Source: Hymenobacter glacialis
GTDB lineage: Bacteria > Bacteroidota > Bacteroidia > Cytophagales > Hymenobacteraceae
Direction: 5' to 3'
Assembly: GCF_001816165.1 (NCBI RefSeq)
Contig: NZ_MDZC01000048.1
Span: 1-63,497, forward strand
DNA: 63,497 nucleotides
The stretch's first letter is position 1; every line of letters starts with the position of its first letter. A program made the position numbers and the translations under genes. Positions 8,710 to 16,595 of the stretch are shown in pieces. The notes under the pieces were generated by a model. That model searched no databases, had not been told where the DNA came from, and saw nothing but the letters and a program-made list of their open reading frames with translations.

Positions 8710-9669
8710 CTAACTGGCGGCCGGACCTTTCACATTGATGGTGAAGTTGCCGGTGTGAATCTGGCCGGCGTGGTTGAACTGCAGGAACACGCGGTACAGG
8801 CCGGGCGCCTCAAAGCTGGTGTTGAAGCCGATGGCCGGGCCCTTGTCGGCCTGGTCGTTGGGGTGCACGTGCAGGTAGCGCTCGGTGTCTTCGCTGATGA
8901 CCACCACGTGGCCCAGTGCCCCGAGGTACTTGTCGAGGTCGGTTACGGGCTGGCCGTTTTTGCTGAGCGTGATTTTCATGCCCAGCAGCTGGCCCACTTT
9001 CAGGTCCTTGTCGAAGGCCAGGGTGGCCTGGTAGCCATCCTGCTCCCACTGCATCTGGTCTTTGCTGAACTTGACGGGCGTGTACTTCGCACCCTGCACG
9101 CTCACCACCTGGCGGCCCAGCTGGTGCCCGCCGCCGGCCGGCGAGTAGTCCTGATACAACACGTACTCGCCGCCTTTGGGAAAGGTGAAAGGCACTTTGT
9201 AGTTGCCTTCGGCCGTGAATTCGGGGTGCTCGTGGTAGAACACCGACAGGTCTTTGCGGACGATGATGAGGTGGATTTTCTTCTCGTGCACCACTGCCAG
9301 CGGCACCGGAGCCGCTTCGTTGCCTACTTCCTGGGGGGTGTAGGTGAGCGTGGCGGGCTGGCCGGCCGCCAGCTGCATGGGCTGGGGCACAAACTTCATC
9401 TGGTAGCCCTTGCCGTTGCTCACCTGGTCGTTGTGCACCAGGTCCATGCCGCACTTGGAGCACTTTTGGCCGGGCTCGGTGCTGTTCACCTCCGGGTGCA
9501 TGGGGCAGGCGTAGGTGTGGCCCCCGGCGTGGCCGGCGGTGCTGTCGGGCGCGGTGCCGGTGGGCGTGGTAACGGCGTTGGTAGCGCTGCTACCCGACGA
9601 ATCGGAAGAGCAACTGGCCACGGTGAAAACGCTGGCAGCGGCCAGCAGGAAAGCACTGTATTTGTTCAT
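8710..9669 (-). CDS. Heavy-metal-binding lipoprotein with CPMHP...CxKCGM domain
   Basis: ATG 9669 is chosen because it starts a lipoprotein signal (MNKYSAFLLAAASVFTVASC, Cys 20); the longer reading is not signal-like. The protein has 319 residues. Residues about 50-80 carry YACPMHPEVNSTEPGQKCSK followed by CGMDLV, the heavy-metal-binding domain. The larger C-terminal part (about 100-319) is beta-rich and full of His/Met pairs (FYHEHPEF, LHVHPNDQ, FLQFNHAGQIHTG), as in uncharacterised periplasmic copper-locus proteins. It likely binds copper outside the inner membrane. It is the second gene of the leftward operon, 165 nt after the Cys/His-rich gene. Confidence 0.85.
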   Translation of the reverse strand: MNKYSAFLLAAASVFTVASCSSDSSGSSATNAVTTPTGTAPDSTAGHAGGHTYACPMHPEVNSTEPGQKCSKCGMDLVHNDQVSNGKGYQMKFVPQPMQLAAGQPATLTYTPQEVGNEAAPVPLAVVHEKKIHLIIVRKDLSVFYHEHPEFTAEGNYKVPFTFPKGGEYVLYQDYSPAGGGHQLGRQVVSVQGAKYTPVKFSKDQMQWEQDGYQATLAFDKDLKVGQLLGMKITLSKNGQPVTDLDKYLGALGHVVVISEDTERYLHVHPNDQADKGPAIGFNTSFEAPGLYRVFLQFNHAGQIHTGNFTINVKGPAAS

Positions 9670-9834
9670 AAGAAATAGGGCCGCCCAAACGGCGGCAATG
9701 ACTGGCTGTTGCCAGATGTACCCACAAAATGAAAGTGAAAAGCTACCCGAAATGGCAGCGCGACGAGCAAACGAAAAGGCCCGCCCCGGGCATAGCATAG
9801 CCATGCCGGCGCGAGCCTTAGCGCGTCGGAACAA

Positions 9835-10311
9835 TCAGACAGTCAGCGACTGGATGAAAATACGGATGTCGGGTATTTTGGGCTTGAGCTGCCGGGGCGG
9901 AACCAGGGCAACGGGAGCCGTGCGGTCCCACTGGCCAGCCAGGGGCCGGAAGTAAAACGCCATTGCCATCGGCAGCACGGCCGGGGCAGCTATAAACAGG
10001 TGTTTCTGAGCGGGTACCGTAAGCGACGAGAGCACCGCTGCCGCGTTGTCCTTGCAGCAGTCGTCCTTGCCGTCGGTCGACTTATTGGTAGAGTGGCTCT
10101 CCTTCTTGGCCGGACGCTCAACTGCGGCCCCATGCCCCGGGCAGCCTGGGTGCGCCGGCGTGGCCGCAACGGGTGGCTGGACAATGGCCACCTCGACCAA
10201 CGACTCCGGGTTTACCGTCGCGCACCAGCACTGCCCCACAAACACGTTGACGAAGACGAGCAGGAAGCTCGTCGCCAGCAAACGGCGGAAAGGGAACAGG
10301 CTACGGAACAT
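9835..10311 (-). CDS. Small Cys/His-containing membrane or secreted protein
   Basis: ATG 10311 gives 158 residues with a hydrophobic N-terminus (RRLLATSFLLVFVNVFVG), a CWC and HPGCPGHG segment, a DDCCKD pair and a second hydrophobic stretch (about 110-125). The cysteines and histidines and the position at the head of the copper operon suggest copper contact. I do not recognise the family. The TATTTTTG box at 10331-10338 on the same strand would leave a leader of only about a dozen nucleotides. Confidence 0.65.
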   Translation of the reverse strand: MFRSLFPFRRLLATSFLLVFVNVFVGQCWCATVNPESLVEVAIVQPPVAATPAHPGCPGHGAAVERPAKKESHSTNKSTDGKDDCCKDNAAAVLSSLTVPAQKHLFIAAPAVLPMAMAFYFRPLAGQWDRTAPVALVPPRQLKPKIPDIRIFIQSLTV

Positions 10312-10774
10312 AACGGGCACTAAGTAGCTACAAAAATAGGCTTTGTTGGCTGAATGCAGTCGGCAGCCCATCTAACTCGCGAAGCTCAATAGGGTTTAAC
10401 GCCGGTTGCCGAATGGCCGGGATAAAGGCTTAAACAGGGCTGGCAATCGATTAAACCGACTTCTGCGTCAGTTCTGGCAGGTAGTAAGCGAGGCTGCGAA
10501 GCATAATTGTGCAATCAACTAGCATAATTTTAGTAGGCGCGTCAGTGTTCAACGACTGTCTATCCAAGCCTTATATGCGCAGCCTCTAGTGCCCAAATCT
10601 CCGGGCACCCGTAAACTATAGGAGTTGTATAATAACCACTAGCCGCCAAATTATGCAATTCTACGGCGGTATTCAGTACCAACTTCCCTGTGGGAAAGCC
10701 GTTATTTTGTACAAGTGGTTGTGGGCTTTCTCCGCTGCGAGCAATGCCCGGCACCCCCTCCAACCTGTTTTTCT
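10312..10774. promoter_or_regulatory. Divergent intergenic region of the copper locus
   Basis: This 463-bp region separates the leftward efflux operon from rightward copA and contains no convincing gene. It holds the 8-mer GCATAATT at 10501-10508 and 10522-10529 and its reverse complement AATTATGC at 10649-10656, each near a TGCAAT. These are candidates for a shared operator, but no regulator gene lies in the window, so the link is a guess. Confidence 0.4.
10331..10338 (-). promoter_or_regulatory. Candidate -7 box (TATTTTTG) for the efflux operon
   Basis: On the reverse strand this is an exact TAnnTTTG, about 20 nt upstream of ATG 10311. No clear TTTG -33 element stands 19-21 nt further up. 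Confidence 0.4.
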
Positions 10775-13057
10775 ATGGAACCAACTACCAAAACCGAAAC
10801 CCTCGACATCGAAGGCATGACCTGCGCCTCCTGTGCGTCGGCCATCGAAAAGTCGCTGAGCCGGGCCCCCGGCGTACAAAGCGCCATGGTCAACTTCGCC
10901 ACCGAAAAGGCCACCGTGCACTACCTGCCCGGCCAGGCCAGCCCCGCCAGCCTGAAGGAAGCCGTGGTGAATGCCGGCTACGGGGTAATGGAGCGTGCCC
11001 CCGACACCAGCGCCGCCGAGCGCAGCGCCGAAATCGACCGCCAGAAAGCCTTGGCTTACCAGAAGCTCAAGCGCCGCTTCTGGGTGGCGACGGTCCTGGC
11101 TATCATCATCATGCCGCTGAGCATGCTCATGCTCTGGCCGGCCCTGATGGCGCGGGTAAACATGCCGGTGTTGAACTACGCCCTGCTGCTGCTCACGCTG
11201 CCGGTGCTGGCCTACAGCGGGCGCGAGTTCTACGTATCGGCCTGGAACGGCTTCAAGCACCGGTCGGCCAACATGGATACCCTCATTGCCGTGGGCACTG
11301 GCGCGGCCTTTCTCTATAGCCTGGCCGCCACCGTGGTGCCCGGCTTTTTCACCAGCCGGGGCCTTGTGCCCGAGGTGTACTATGACACCACGGCCACCAT
11401 CATTGCCCTGATTCTGCTGGGCAAGGTGCTGGAGCTACGTGCCAAAACCCAGACCTCGGCCGCCATGCGCAGCCTCATTGGCTTGCAGGCCAAAACTGCC
11501 CGCGTGGTGCGCCCTAACGGCGAGGAAGTGGATGTGCCCATCGAGCAGGTCCAGCTCGGCGACATCGTGGTGGTGCGCCCCGGCGAAAAAGTGGCCACCG
11601 ATGGCCGCATCACCGAAGGCCAGTCCTCGCTCGACGAGGCCATGCTCACCGGCGAAAGCCTGCCCGTGACCAAGAAAGCCGGCGACCCGGTGTTTGGGGC
11701 CACGCTCAACAAAACCGGCTCCTTCCGCTTCGAGGTAACCAAAGTCGGCTCCGACACCATGCTTTCGCAGATTGTGAAGCTGGTGGAAGACGCCCAGGGC
11801 AGCCGCGCCCCCATTCAGCGGCTGGCCGATAAGGTCAGTTCCATTTTCGTGCCCACGGTGGTTGTCATTTCCATTCTCACCTTCGTGCTGTGGTTTGATT
11901 TGGCCCCGGTGGACACGCGCCTGCCGCTGGCGCTGGTCAACTTTGTGGCCGTGCTCATCATTGCCTGCCCCTGCGCGCTGGGGCTGGCCACGCCCACGGC
12001 CATCATGGTAAGCACCGGCAAGGGCGCCGAGCACGGCGTATTGATTCGCAACGCCGAAGCCCTGGAAAAAGCTTACCAGGTGAACACCGTGCTGCTGGAT
12101 AAAACCGGCACCATCACCCGCGGCGAGCCGGCCGTAACCGACTTCCTGGCCCCCAGCCTTGCCGGGGTGGCCCAGGACGGCCCGCGCCTGCTGCAGCTGG
12201 TAGCCGCCGTGGAGCGCCAGAGCGAGCACCCGCTGGCCGAAGCCGTGGTGCGCCACGCCGACGCCCAGGGCGGTGATAAACTGATGGCCACTGGCTTCCG
12301 GGCCGTGGAGGGCAAAGGCGCCACCGCTACCGTCGGGGGCCAGGCCGTGTTCATCGGCAACCGCCGCCTGCTGGCCGACGAGGGAATTACCCTGTCGCCC
12401 GAGCTGACAGCCCAGGCCGAGCAACTGCTGAGCCAGGCCAAAACCGTGCTCTACGTGGCCGTGGCCGGGCAGGCCGTGGCCCTGCTGGGCGTGGCCGACA
12501 CCGTGCGCGACACCTCCGTTGCCGCCATTAAAGAGTTGCAGGCCCTGGGCATTGAGGTGGTGATGATGACGGGCGACAACCCCCAGACCGCCGCCCAGGT
12601 GGCCGGCCAGGTGGGCATTACGCGCTACTTTGCCGAAGTGCTGCCGGCCGAAAAGGCCGGCAAGGTGAAAGCGCTGCAGGCCGAGGGCCGCATCGTGGCC
12701 ATGGTGGGCGACGGCATCAACGACGCGCCGGCGCTGGCCCAGGCCGACATCGGCCTGGCCATCGGCTCGGGTACCGACGTGGCCATGGAAGCAGCCGGCA
12801 TCACCCTCATGCGCTCCGACCTGCACGGCGTGGTCACGGCCATCGAGCTGAGCCGCCAGACCATCCGCACCATCAAGCAAAACCTGTTTTTCGCCTTCAT
12901 CTACAACACGCTGGGCATTCCGGTGGCGGCCGGGCTGCTCTATCCCTTCTTCGGCATCCTGCTCTCGCCCATGCTGGCGGCCGCGGCCATGGCCCTGAGC
13001 TCGGTTTCGGTACTCACCAATTCGCTGCGCCTGCGGAGCTTTTCAGTTAAGCGCTAG
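10775..13057 (+). CDS. copA: Cu(I)-exporting P1B-type ATPase CopA
   Basis: The 760-residue ATPase pumps Cu(I) from the cytoplasm to the periplasm. ATG 10775 ([14 protein letters not shown]) is chosen over an upstream ATG because the HMA domain begins here. Visible parts are one N-terminal HMA domain (GMTCASC, residues 14-20), eight predicted membrane helices, the CPC ion site ([11 protein letters not shown], about 397), the phosphorylated Asp in DKTGT (about 441), GDGIND (about 645), and the YN and MALSS residues of the last two helices (about 709 and 739) that define Cu(I) ATPases. It is transcribed away from the RND operon. No stop or shift is seen. Confidence 0.96.
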   Translation: MEPTTKTETLDIEGMTCASCASAIEKSLSRAPGVQSAMVNFATEKATVHYLPGQASPASLKEAVVNAGYGVMERAPDTSAAERSAEIDRQKALAYQKLKRRFWVATVLAIIIMPLSMLMLWPALMARVNMPVLNYALLLLTLPVLAYSGREFYVSAWNGFKHRSANMDTLIAVGTGAAFLYSLAATVVPGFFTSRGLVPEVYYDTTATIIALILLGKVLELRAKTQTSAAMRSLIGLQAKTARVVRPNGEEVDVPIEQVQLGDIVVVRPGEKVATDGRITEGQSSLDEAMLTGESLPVTKKAGDPVFGATLNKTGSFRFEVTKVGSDTMLSQIVKLVEDAQGSRAPIQRLADKVSSIFVPTVVVISILTFVLWFDLAPVDTRLPLALVNFVAVLIIACPCALGLATPTAIMVSTGKGAEHGVLIRNAEALEKAYQVNTVLLDKTGTITRGEPAVTDFLAPSLAGVAQDGPRLLQLVAAVERQSEHPLAEAVVRHADAQGGDKLMATGFRAVEGKGATATVGGQAVFIGNRRLLADEGITLSPELTAQAEQLLSQAKTVLYVAVAGQAVALLGVADTVRDTSVAAIKELQALGIEVVMMTGDNPQTAAQVAGQVGITRYFAEVLPAEKAGKVKALQAEGRIVAMVGDGINDAPALAQADIGLAIGSGTDVAMEAAGITLMRSDLHGVVTAIELSRQTIRTIKQNLFFAFIYNTLGIPVAAGLLYPFFGILLSPMLAAAAMALSSVSVLTNSLRLRSFSVKR

Positions 13058-13092
13058 GGAGGGTGTTTAGGAGGGCGTAAAAAACCAAAAAC

Positions 13093-13192
13093 AACGTCAT
13101 GCTGAGCGCAGCCGAAGCATCTCTACAGCAGTAGTAATCCTATCGGCTCAACGAAGCGGCATAGATGCTTCGGCTGCGCTCAGCATGACGTT
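13093..13192. repeat. Palindromic repeat, copy A (100 bp)
   Basis: A left arm at 13093-13122 (AACGTCATGCTGAGC then GCAGCCGAAGCATCT) is the exact reverse complement of 13163-13192: a 30-bp perfect stem with a 40-base loop. Arms and part of the loop (CAGTAGTAATCC) recur at 27.2 kb. It lies between copA and the cupredoxin gene. Confidence 0.92.
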
Positions 13193-13242
13193 CTGAGTTA
13201 AATAAGCTGACAGACTTTCACGTTTAACTTCTGACTTCAACC

Positions 13243-13620
13243 ATGGATACAACCGCCATCATCGTCACCATCGTCGGCCTGGGCCTGGCTGCCTTCGTGC
13301 TGTGGTACTTCTTTTTCTCGCCCCGGCAGACGGCCAGCGCCGTTTCCTCATCCAGCGGCGTGCAGGAAGTGGATATCACGGTAAAAGGCGGATACTCGCC
13401 CGACGTGATTGAAGTGGAGCGCGGCAAGCCCGTGCGGCTGAGTTTCTACCGCGACGAGGAAAACAGCTGCTCAGAAGAGCTGCTCATGCCCGATTTCAGC
13501 ATTCGCCGCGACCTGCCGGCCTTCAAAACCACGCTGGTGGAGCTACTGCCCGAAAAGGCCGGCACTTTCCCGTTTACCTGCGGCATGGGGATGCTGCGGG
13601 GCAGTTTAGTGGTGAAGTAA
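13243..13620 (+). CDS. Membrane-anchored cupredoxin-domain protein
   Basis: The 125-residue protein has one N-terminal transmembrane helix (about 5-25, ending WYFFFSPRQ) and an EfeO-type cupredoxin domain (about 45-125). The domain begins VDITVKGGYSPDVIEVERGK and ends FPFTCGMGMLRGSLVVK. The likely copper ligands are the Cys of ENSCSEEL or FTCGMGM plus the Met and His-like positions; the classic C-terminal HxxM is replaced by CGMGM. It faces the periplasm and could bind Cu exported by CopA, its upstream neighbour on the same strand. The palindromic repeat separates them, so co-transcription is uncertain. Confidence 0.85.
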   Translation: MDTTAIIVTIVGLGLAAFVLWYFFFSPRQTASAVSSSSGVQEVDITVKGGYSPDVIEVERGKPVRLSFYRDEENSCSEELLMPDFSIRRDLPAFKTTLVELLPEKAGTFPFTCGMGMLRGSLVVK

Positions 13621-13793
13621 TGCCGCTTCTCCTGTAGCAGGCAGTCGCATGGCCGTTTATTTATTGGCCCTGCTTCCTGTTTCTGCTGCTGCATACGCTT
13701 CCTTTGCCAGGCTGCTTGGCCACTTGCTCAGCATTGCCAAGGCTGGCTGCAGCCCATCCATTCACTATCGGCATATTCCCTTCTGCCTGCTAC

Positions 13794-14408
13794 ATGGCTC
13801 ACCAACTGCTTATTTTTGCCCGCCACCCTGCGCTGGGTCAAGTAAAAACGCGCCTTGCGCGCACCGAAGGGCCAGAGGCTGCGCTGCATATATATAAGGA
13901 GCTGCTGCACCACACGCGGAAAGCGGCCGATGGCGTTGCCGCGACCAAAACCCTGTGGCTGGCCGGCGACGAGCCTTCCACTGATTCGGCCTTTGGCGAG
14001 TGGGCCGGCTTTGAGCAGCACCCGCAACCGGCCGGCGACCTGGGCGAGCGCATGCACCAAGCCTTCGCCACGGCCTTTAGCGGCGGGGCCACTGCGGCCG
14101 TCATCATCGGCACCGACTGCCCAGAGCTGACCACCGCGCATCTGGACGCAGCTTTTCAATACCTCGCAACGCACGATGTGGTAGTGGGGCCCGCCCGCGA
14201 CGGAGGCTATTACCTGCTGGGCATGCGCACGTTAATCCCGGACTTTTTTATCAATAAAGAGTGGAGCACCGACGCGGTGCTGCCCACTACCCTGGCCGAT
14301 GCAGCCCGGCTCGGCCTGAGTGTGGCTCACTTGCCCGTGCTCTCCGACGTGGACAACGCCGACGACCTGGCCGCCTGGCGCAATCGGGTGGCCACGGCTG
14401 CTTCTTAA
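13794..14408 (+). CDS. TIGR04282-type (DUF2064) nucleotide-sugar transferase-like protein
   Basis: ATG 13794 (MAHQLLIFARHPALGQVKTR) matches the family start; the longer reading has no homology-like content. It encodes 204 residues. Family hallmarks are FARxPxxGxVKTRLA at the N-terminus, GDLGERM near 82, IGTDCPEL near 105 (the metal/sugar-nucleotide Asp) and GPARDGGYYLLGM near 128. The fold is GT-A, close to MobA-like nucleotidyltransferases; the substrate is unknown. It ends 36 nt from the convergent yeiH gene. Confidence 0.88.
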   Translation: MAHQLLIFARHPALGQVKTRLARTEGPEAALHIYKELLHHTRKAADGVAATKTLWLAGDEPSTDSAFGEWAGFEQHPQPAGDLGERMHQAFATAFSGGATAAVIIGTDCPELTTAHLDAAFQYLATHDVVVGPARDGGYYLLGMRTLIPDFFINKEWSTDAVLPTTLADAARLGLSVAHLPVLSDVDNADDLAAWRNRVATAAS

Positions 14409-14444
14409 CCTGTTGGGGACCAGCTGCCGGCTTTTGGCAGTGGC

Positions 14445-15530
14445 TTAAACGGCCTGCAGAATGACGTAGAGCGAGGCCATTGAGATGACCAGCCACAGCA
14501 CCGTGCCTAACAGGTACGGCCGCGGGCCAACCGACTTCACCACCTTCATCGACAGCCCCGCTCCTATCAAAAACAGGGTTACGGTGAGGCCTATCTTAGC
14601 CAGACTCACCATCAGCGGCCCCAGCGGCCGGGCGGCGGGCACGAAGGTGTTGATGAGCATGGCCACCACAAAGCCCAGGATGAAGTAGGGGATTTTGATT
14701 TTAACCCCCTTCTGCTTGAAAACGAGGGCCGTGCCCAAGGCAACTGGGATTATCCAGAGGGCTCGGGCCAGCTTCACGGTGGTAGCTACCTGCAGGGCCT
14801 GGTCGCCGTAGGCAGTGGCGGCTCCCACCACCGAACTGGTGTCGTGAATGGCGATGGCGCACCAGAGTCCAAACTGGTTCTGCGTCATGGCCAGGGCGTG
14901 GCCAATGGTCGGGAAAGCAAAGAGTGCCACGGCGTTGAGCACGAACACCGTACCCAGCGCCACGGACATTTCCTCATCTTTGGCCCGCAACACAGGGCCC
15001 ACGGCCGCAATGGCGCTGCCGCCGCAGATGGCAGTACCGCACGAAATGAGGTGCACCACGCGACGGCCCAGCCCCAGCCACCGGCCCACCAGGTAGCCCA
15101 ATACCAGCGTGCCGGCAATGGAGGCTACCGTGAACAGCAGCCCTTCGCGCCCGGCCTGCACGGCGGCGTGCGCATTCATCCCAAAGCCCAGCCCGATTAC
15201 GGAGTACTGCAACAGCTTCGCCGTGACCTTCTTGGCTTGGGTGCTGAAGGGGTTGCCGAGCGTTTGGGCCAGCAGCAGGCCCAAGGCGAGGGCCACGGGC
15301 GGCGATGCCCAGGGCGTGAAACAGAAAAGCACAATCAGCCCGAATACCACTTCCCGCAGGGCAAAGGAATAGCCCCAAACCACCCGCCGCGTGTGAAATG
15401 CCTGCCAGAACCCCGACGCTTTGGTTGCCGGGGCCGCAGCCGTCGCCGATTCGTCATGGACGGCTTCGGCGGGCGTGGCTGGGCGAAGTACGGGGCGGGA
15501 CTCAGGAGGAGCGACCGGGAATTGGGACAT
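14445..15530 (-). CDS. yeiH: YeiH family putative sulfate exporter (UPF0324)
   Basis: The 361-residue inner-membrane protein has about ten hydrophobic helices after a 45-residue Pro/Ala-rich cytoplasmic start. Family marks include GLGFGMNAHAAV (about 115), SCGTAICGGSAIAAVGPV (about 162-179) and AIHDTSSVVGAATAYG (about 225). YeiH proteins are often annotated as sulfate or sulfonate exporters on the basis of neighbourhood; the substrate is not proven. The upstream lysR gene runs in the same direction, 87 nt away, with a palindrome in between. Confidence 0.9.
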   Translation of the reverse strand: MSQFPVAPPESRPVLRPATPAEAVHDESATAAAPATKASGFWQAFHTRRVVWGYSFALREVVFGLIVLFCFTPWASPPVALALGLLLAQTLGNPFSTQAKKVTAKLLQYSVIGLGFGMNAHAAVQAGREGLLFTVASIAGTLVLGYLVGRWLGLGRRVVHLISCGTAICGGSAIAAVGPVLRAKDEEMSVALGTVFVLNAVALFAFPTIGHALAMTQNQFGLWCAIAIHDTSSVVGAATAYGDQALQVATTVKLARALWIIPVALGTALVFKQKGVKIKIPYFILGFVVAMLINTFVPAARPLGPLMVSLAKIGLTVTLFLIGAGLSMKVVKSVGPRPYLLGTVLWLVISMASLYVILQAV

Positions 15531-15606
15531 GGGCAGTAAGTGGGAGTACTTGCTGCAAATTTACGGGGCAACCCAGCGGCTGGATGGTTTAAAAATGTTA
15601 TTTGAG

Positions 15607-15621
15607 ATAACCTTAGGTTAT
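15607..15621. promoter_or_regulatory. LysR-type operator palindrome ATAACCT-T-AGGTTAT
   Basis: This is a perfect 7-1-7 inverted repeat that contains T-N11-A, the LysR-family binding pattern. It overlaps the stop codon of the lysR gene and lies 77-91 nt upstream of the yeiH start, the usual place for an activator site of yeiH. Confidence 0.65.
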
Positions 15622-16529
15622 GCGCCGGCATGAAAGTGGGCGTGCGCGAACGCCAGGAAGCGCTGGGCCGGGCGTATCAGCGGCTGCCCCTGCACCCACA
15701 CGGCCTCAAATTGCCGGGGCAGGTGCAGGCCCTGCACCGGCACTATTTCGAGCAGCCCTGCCGATAGCTCACGGGCCAACGCCCGGCGCGAAACGAAGCC
15801 CAGCGCCCCGGGAGCGGCCTCCAGGTACGCCTTTATGGCTTCGGTATTGTCAAAATAAAATGCTACCTGCAGGCTACTGAGCTTGGTTTTGAGTTCGCTC
15901 AGGGCAAACTCCAGTACCTCCAGCGTGCCAGAGCCGCGCTCCCGCAAAACCAATGGGTGCGCCAGCGCCTCGGCCAGGCTGAGCGGGGCGGGCGGGGTGC
16001 CGCGGGGGTGGGCACGCCGCACGGCCACCAGCTCATCGGGCAGCAGGAGTTCGTAGTGGAGGTCGCGGCTTTTGGTGCGGCCTTCCACAAAGCCCAGGTC
16101 CAGCTCGTTGCGCAGCAGGGCATCGGCTATGCGCTCGGAGTTGGCGTTGAGCAGGGTGAGGCGCACGTTGGGATAGCGGGCCTGAAAGGCCGGCAGCAGG
16201 CCGGGCAGCACGTACTGGCTGAGGGTGGTGCTGGCGCCTAGGCGCAGGCGGCCGGCGGCTTCGTCGGGGTCGCGCAGGGCCAGGAGCTGGTCGTCGAGCT
16301 GCTGGGCGGAGGCGGCTACCGCTTCGGCGTGGCCCAGCAGCAGCCGGCCGGCCTCGGTGAGGGCAATGCGGTTGCCGCGGCGCTCCAGCAACCGCTGTCC
16401 GTGCTGTTTTTCAAGCTCATGGAGGTGCTTGGTTACGGCCGGCTGGCTGATGAACAGCTCCTGCGCCGCTTTGGTCAGGCTCAGGTGCCGGGCCACGGCC
16501 GCGAACACCTGCAATCGAAAGTCGGACAT
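15618..16529 (-). CDS. LysR family transcriptional regulator
   Basis: The 303-residue protein has the winged HTH in residues 1-60 (FRLQVFAAVARHLSLTKAAQ, then ELFISQPAVTKHLHELE) and a LysR substrate-binding domain (about 90-295, GRLRLGASTTLSQYVLPGLL). It resembles the CysB/CbbR type found next to yeiH. It probably binds the palindrome that overlaps its own stop codon and controls yeiH in response to a small anion or sulfur compound. The gene and yeiH may also share a transcript, since both run leftward. Confidence 0.92.
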   Translation of the reverse strand: MSDFRLQVFAAVARHLSLTKAAQELFISQPAVTKHLHELEKQHGQRLLERRGNRIALTEAGRLLLGHAEAVAASAQQLDDQLLALRDPDEAAGRLRLGASTTLSQYVLPGLLPAFQARYPNVRLTLLNANSERIADALLRNELDLGFVEGRTKSRDLHYELLLPDELVAVRRAHPRGTPPAPLSLAEALAHPLVLRERGSGTLEVLEFALSELKTKLSSLQVAFYFDNTEAIKAYLEAAPGALGFVSRRALARELSAGLLEIVPVQGLHLPRQFEAVWVQGQPLIRPAQRFLAFAHAHFHAGA

Positions 16530-16595
16530 GGGCGTAAAGTAAGGAAGGGGGCCGCGCCCGGCCCAACCAGTAACGGCGCCGGTCCTGTGCGGCTC

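Noticed and set aside
10560..10763. Small reverse-strand frame in the copper divergent region
   Set aside because: It lacks a promoter-like context and signal or domain features; treated as intergenic.
11435..12880. Long reverse-strand frame of 481 codons opposite copA
   Set aside because: It mirrors the copA gene in a GC-rich genome and has no family-like segments.
13649..13897. 82-codon frame overlapping the TIGR04282-type gene start
   Set aside because: It overlaps the certain gene in another frame and ends Cys/Pro-rich like a shadow.
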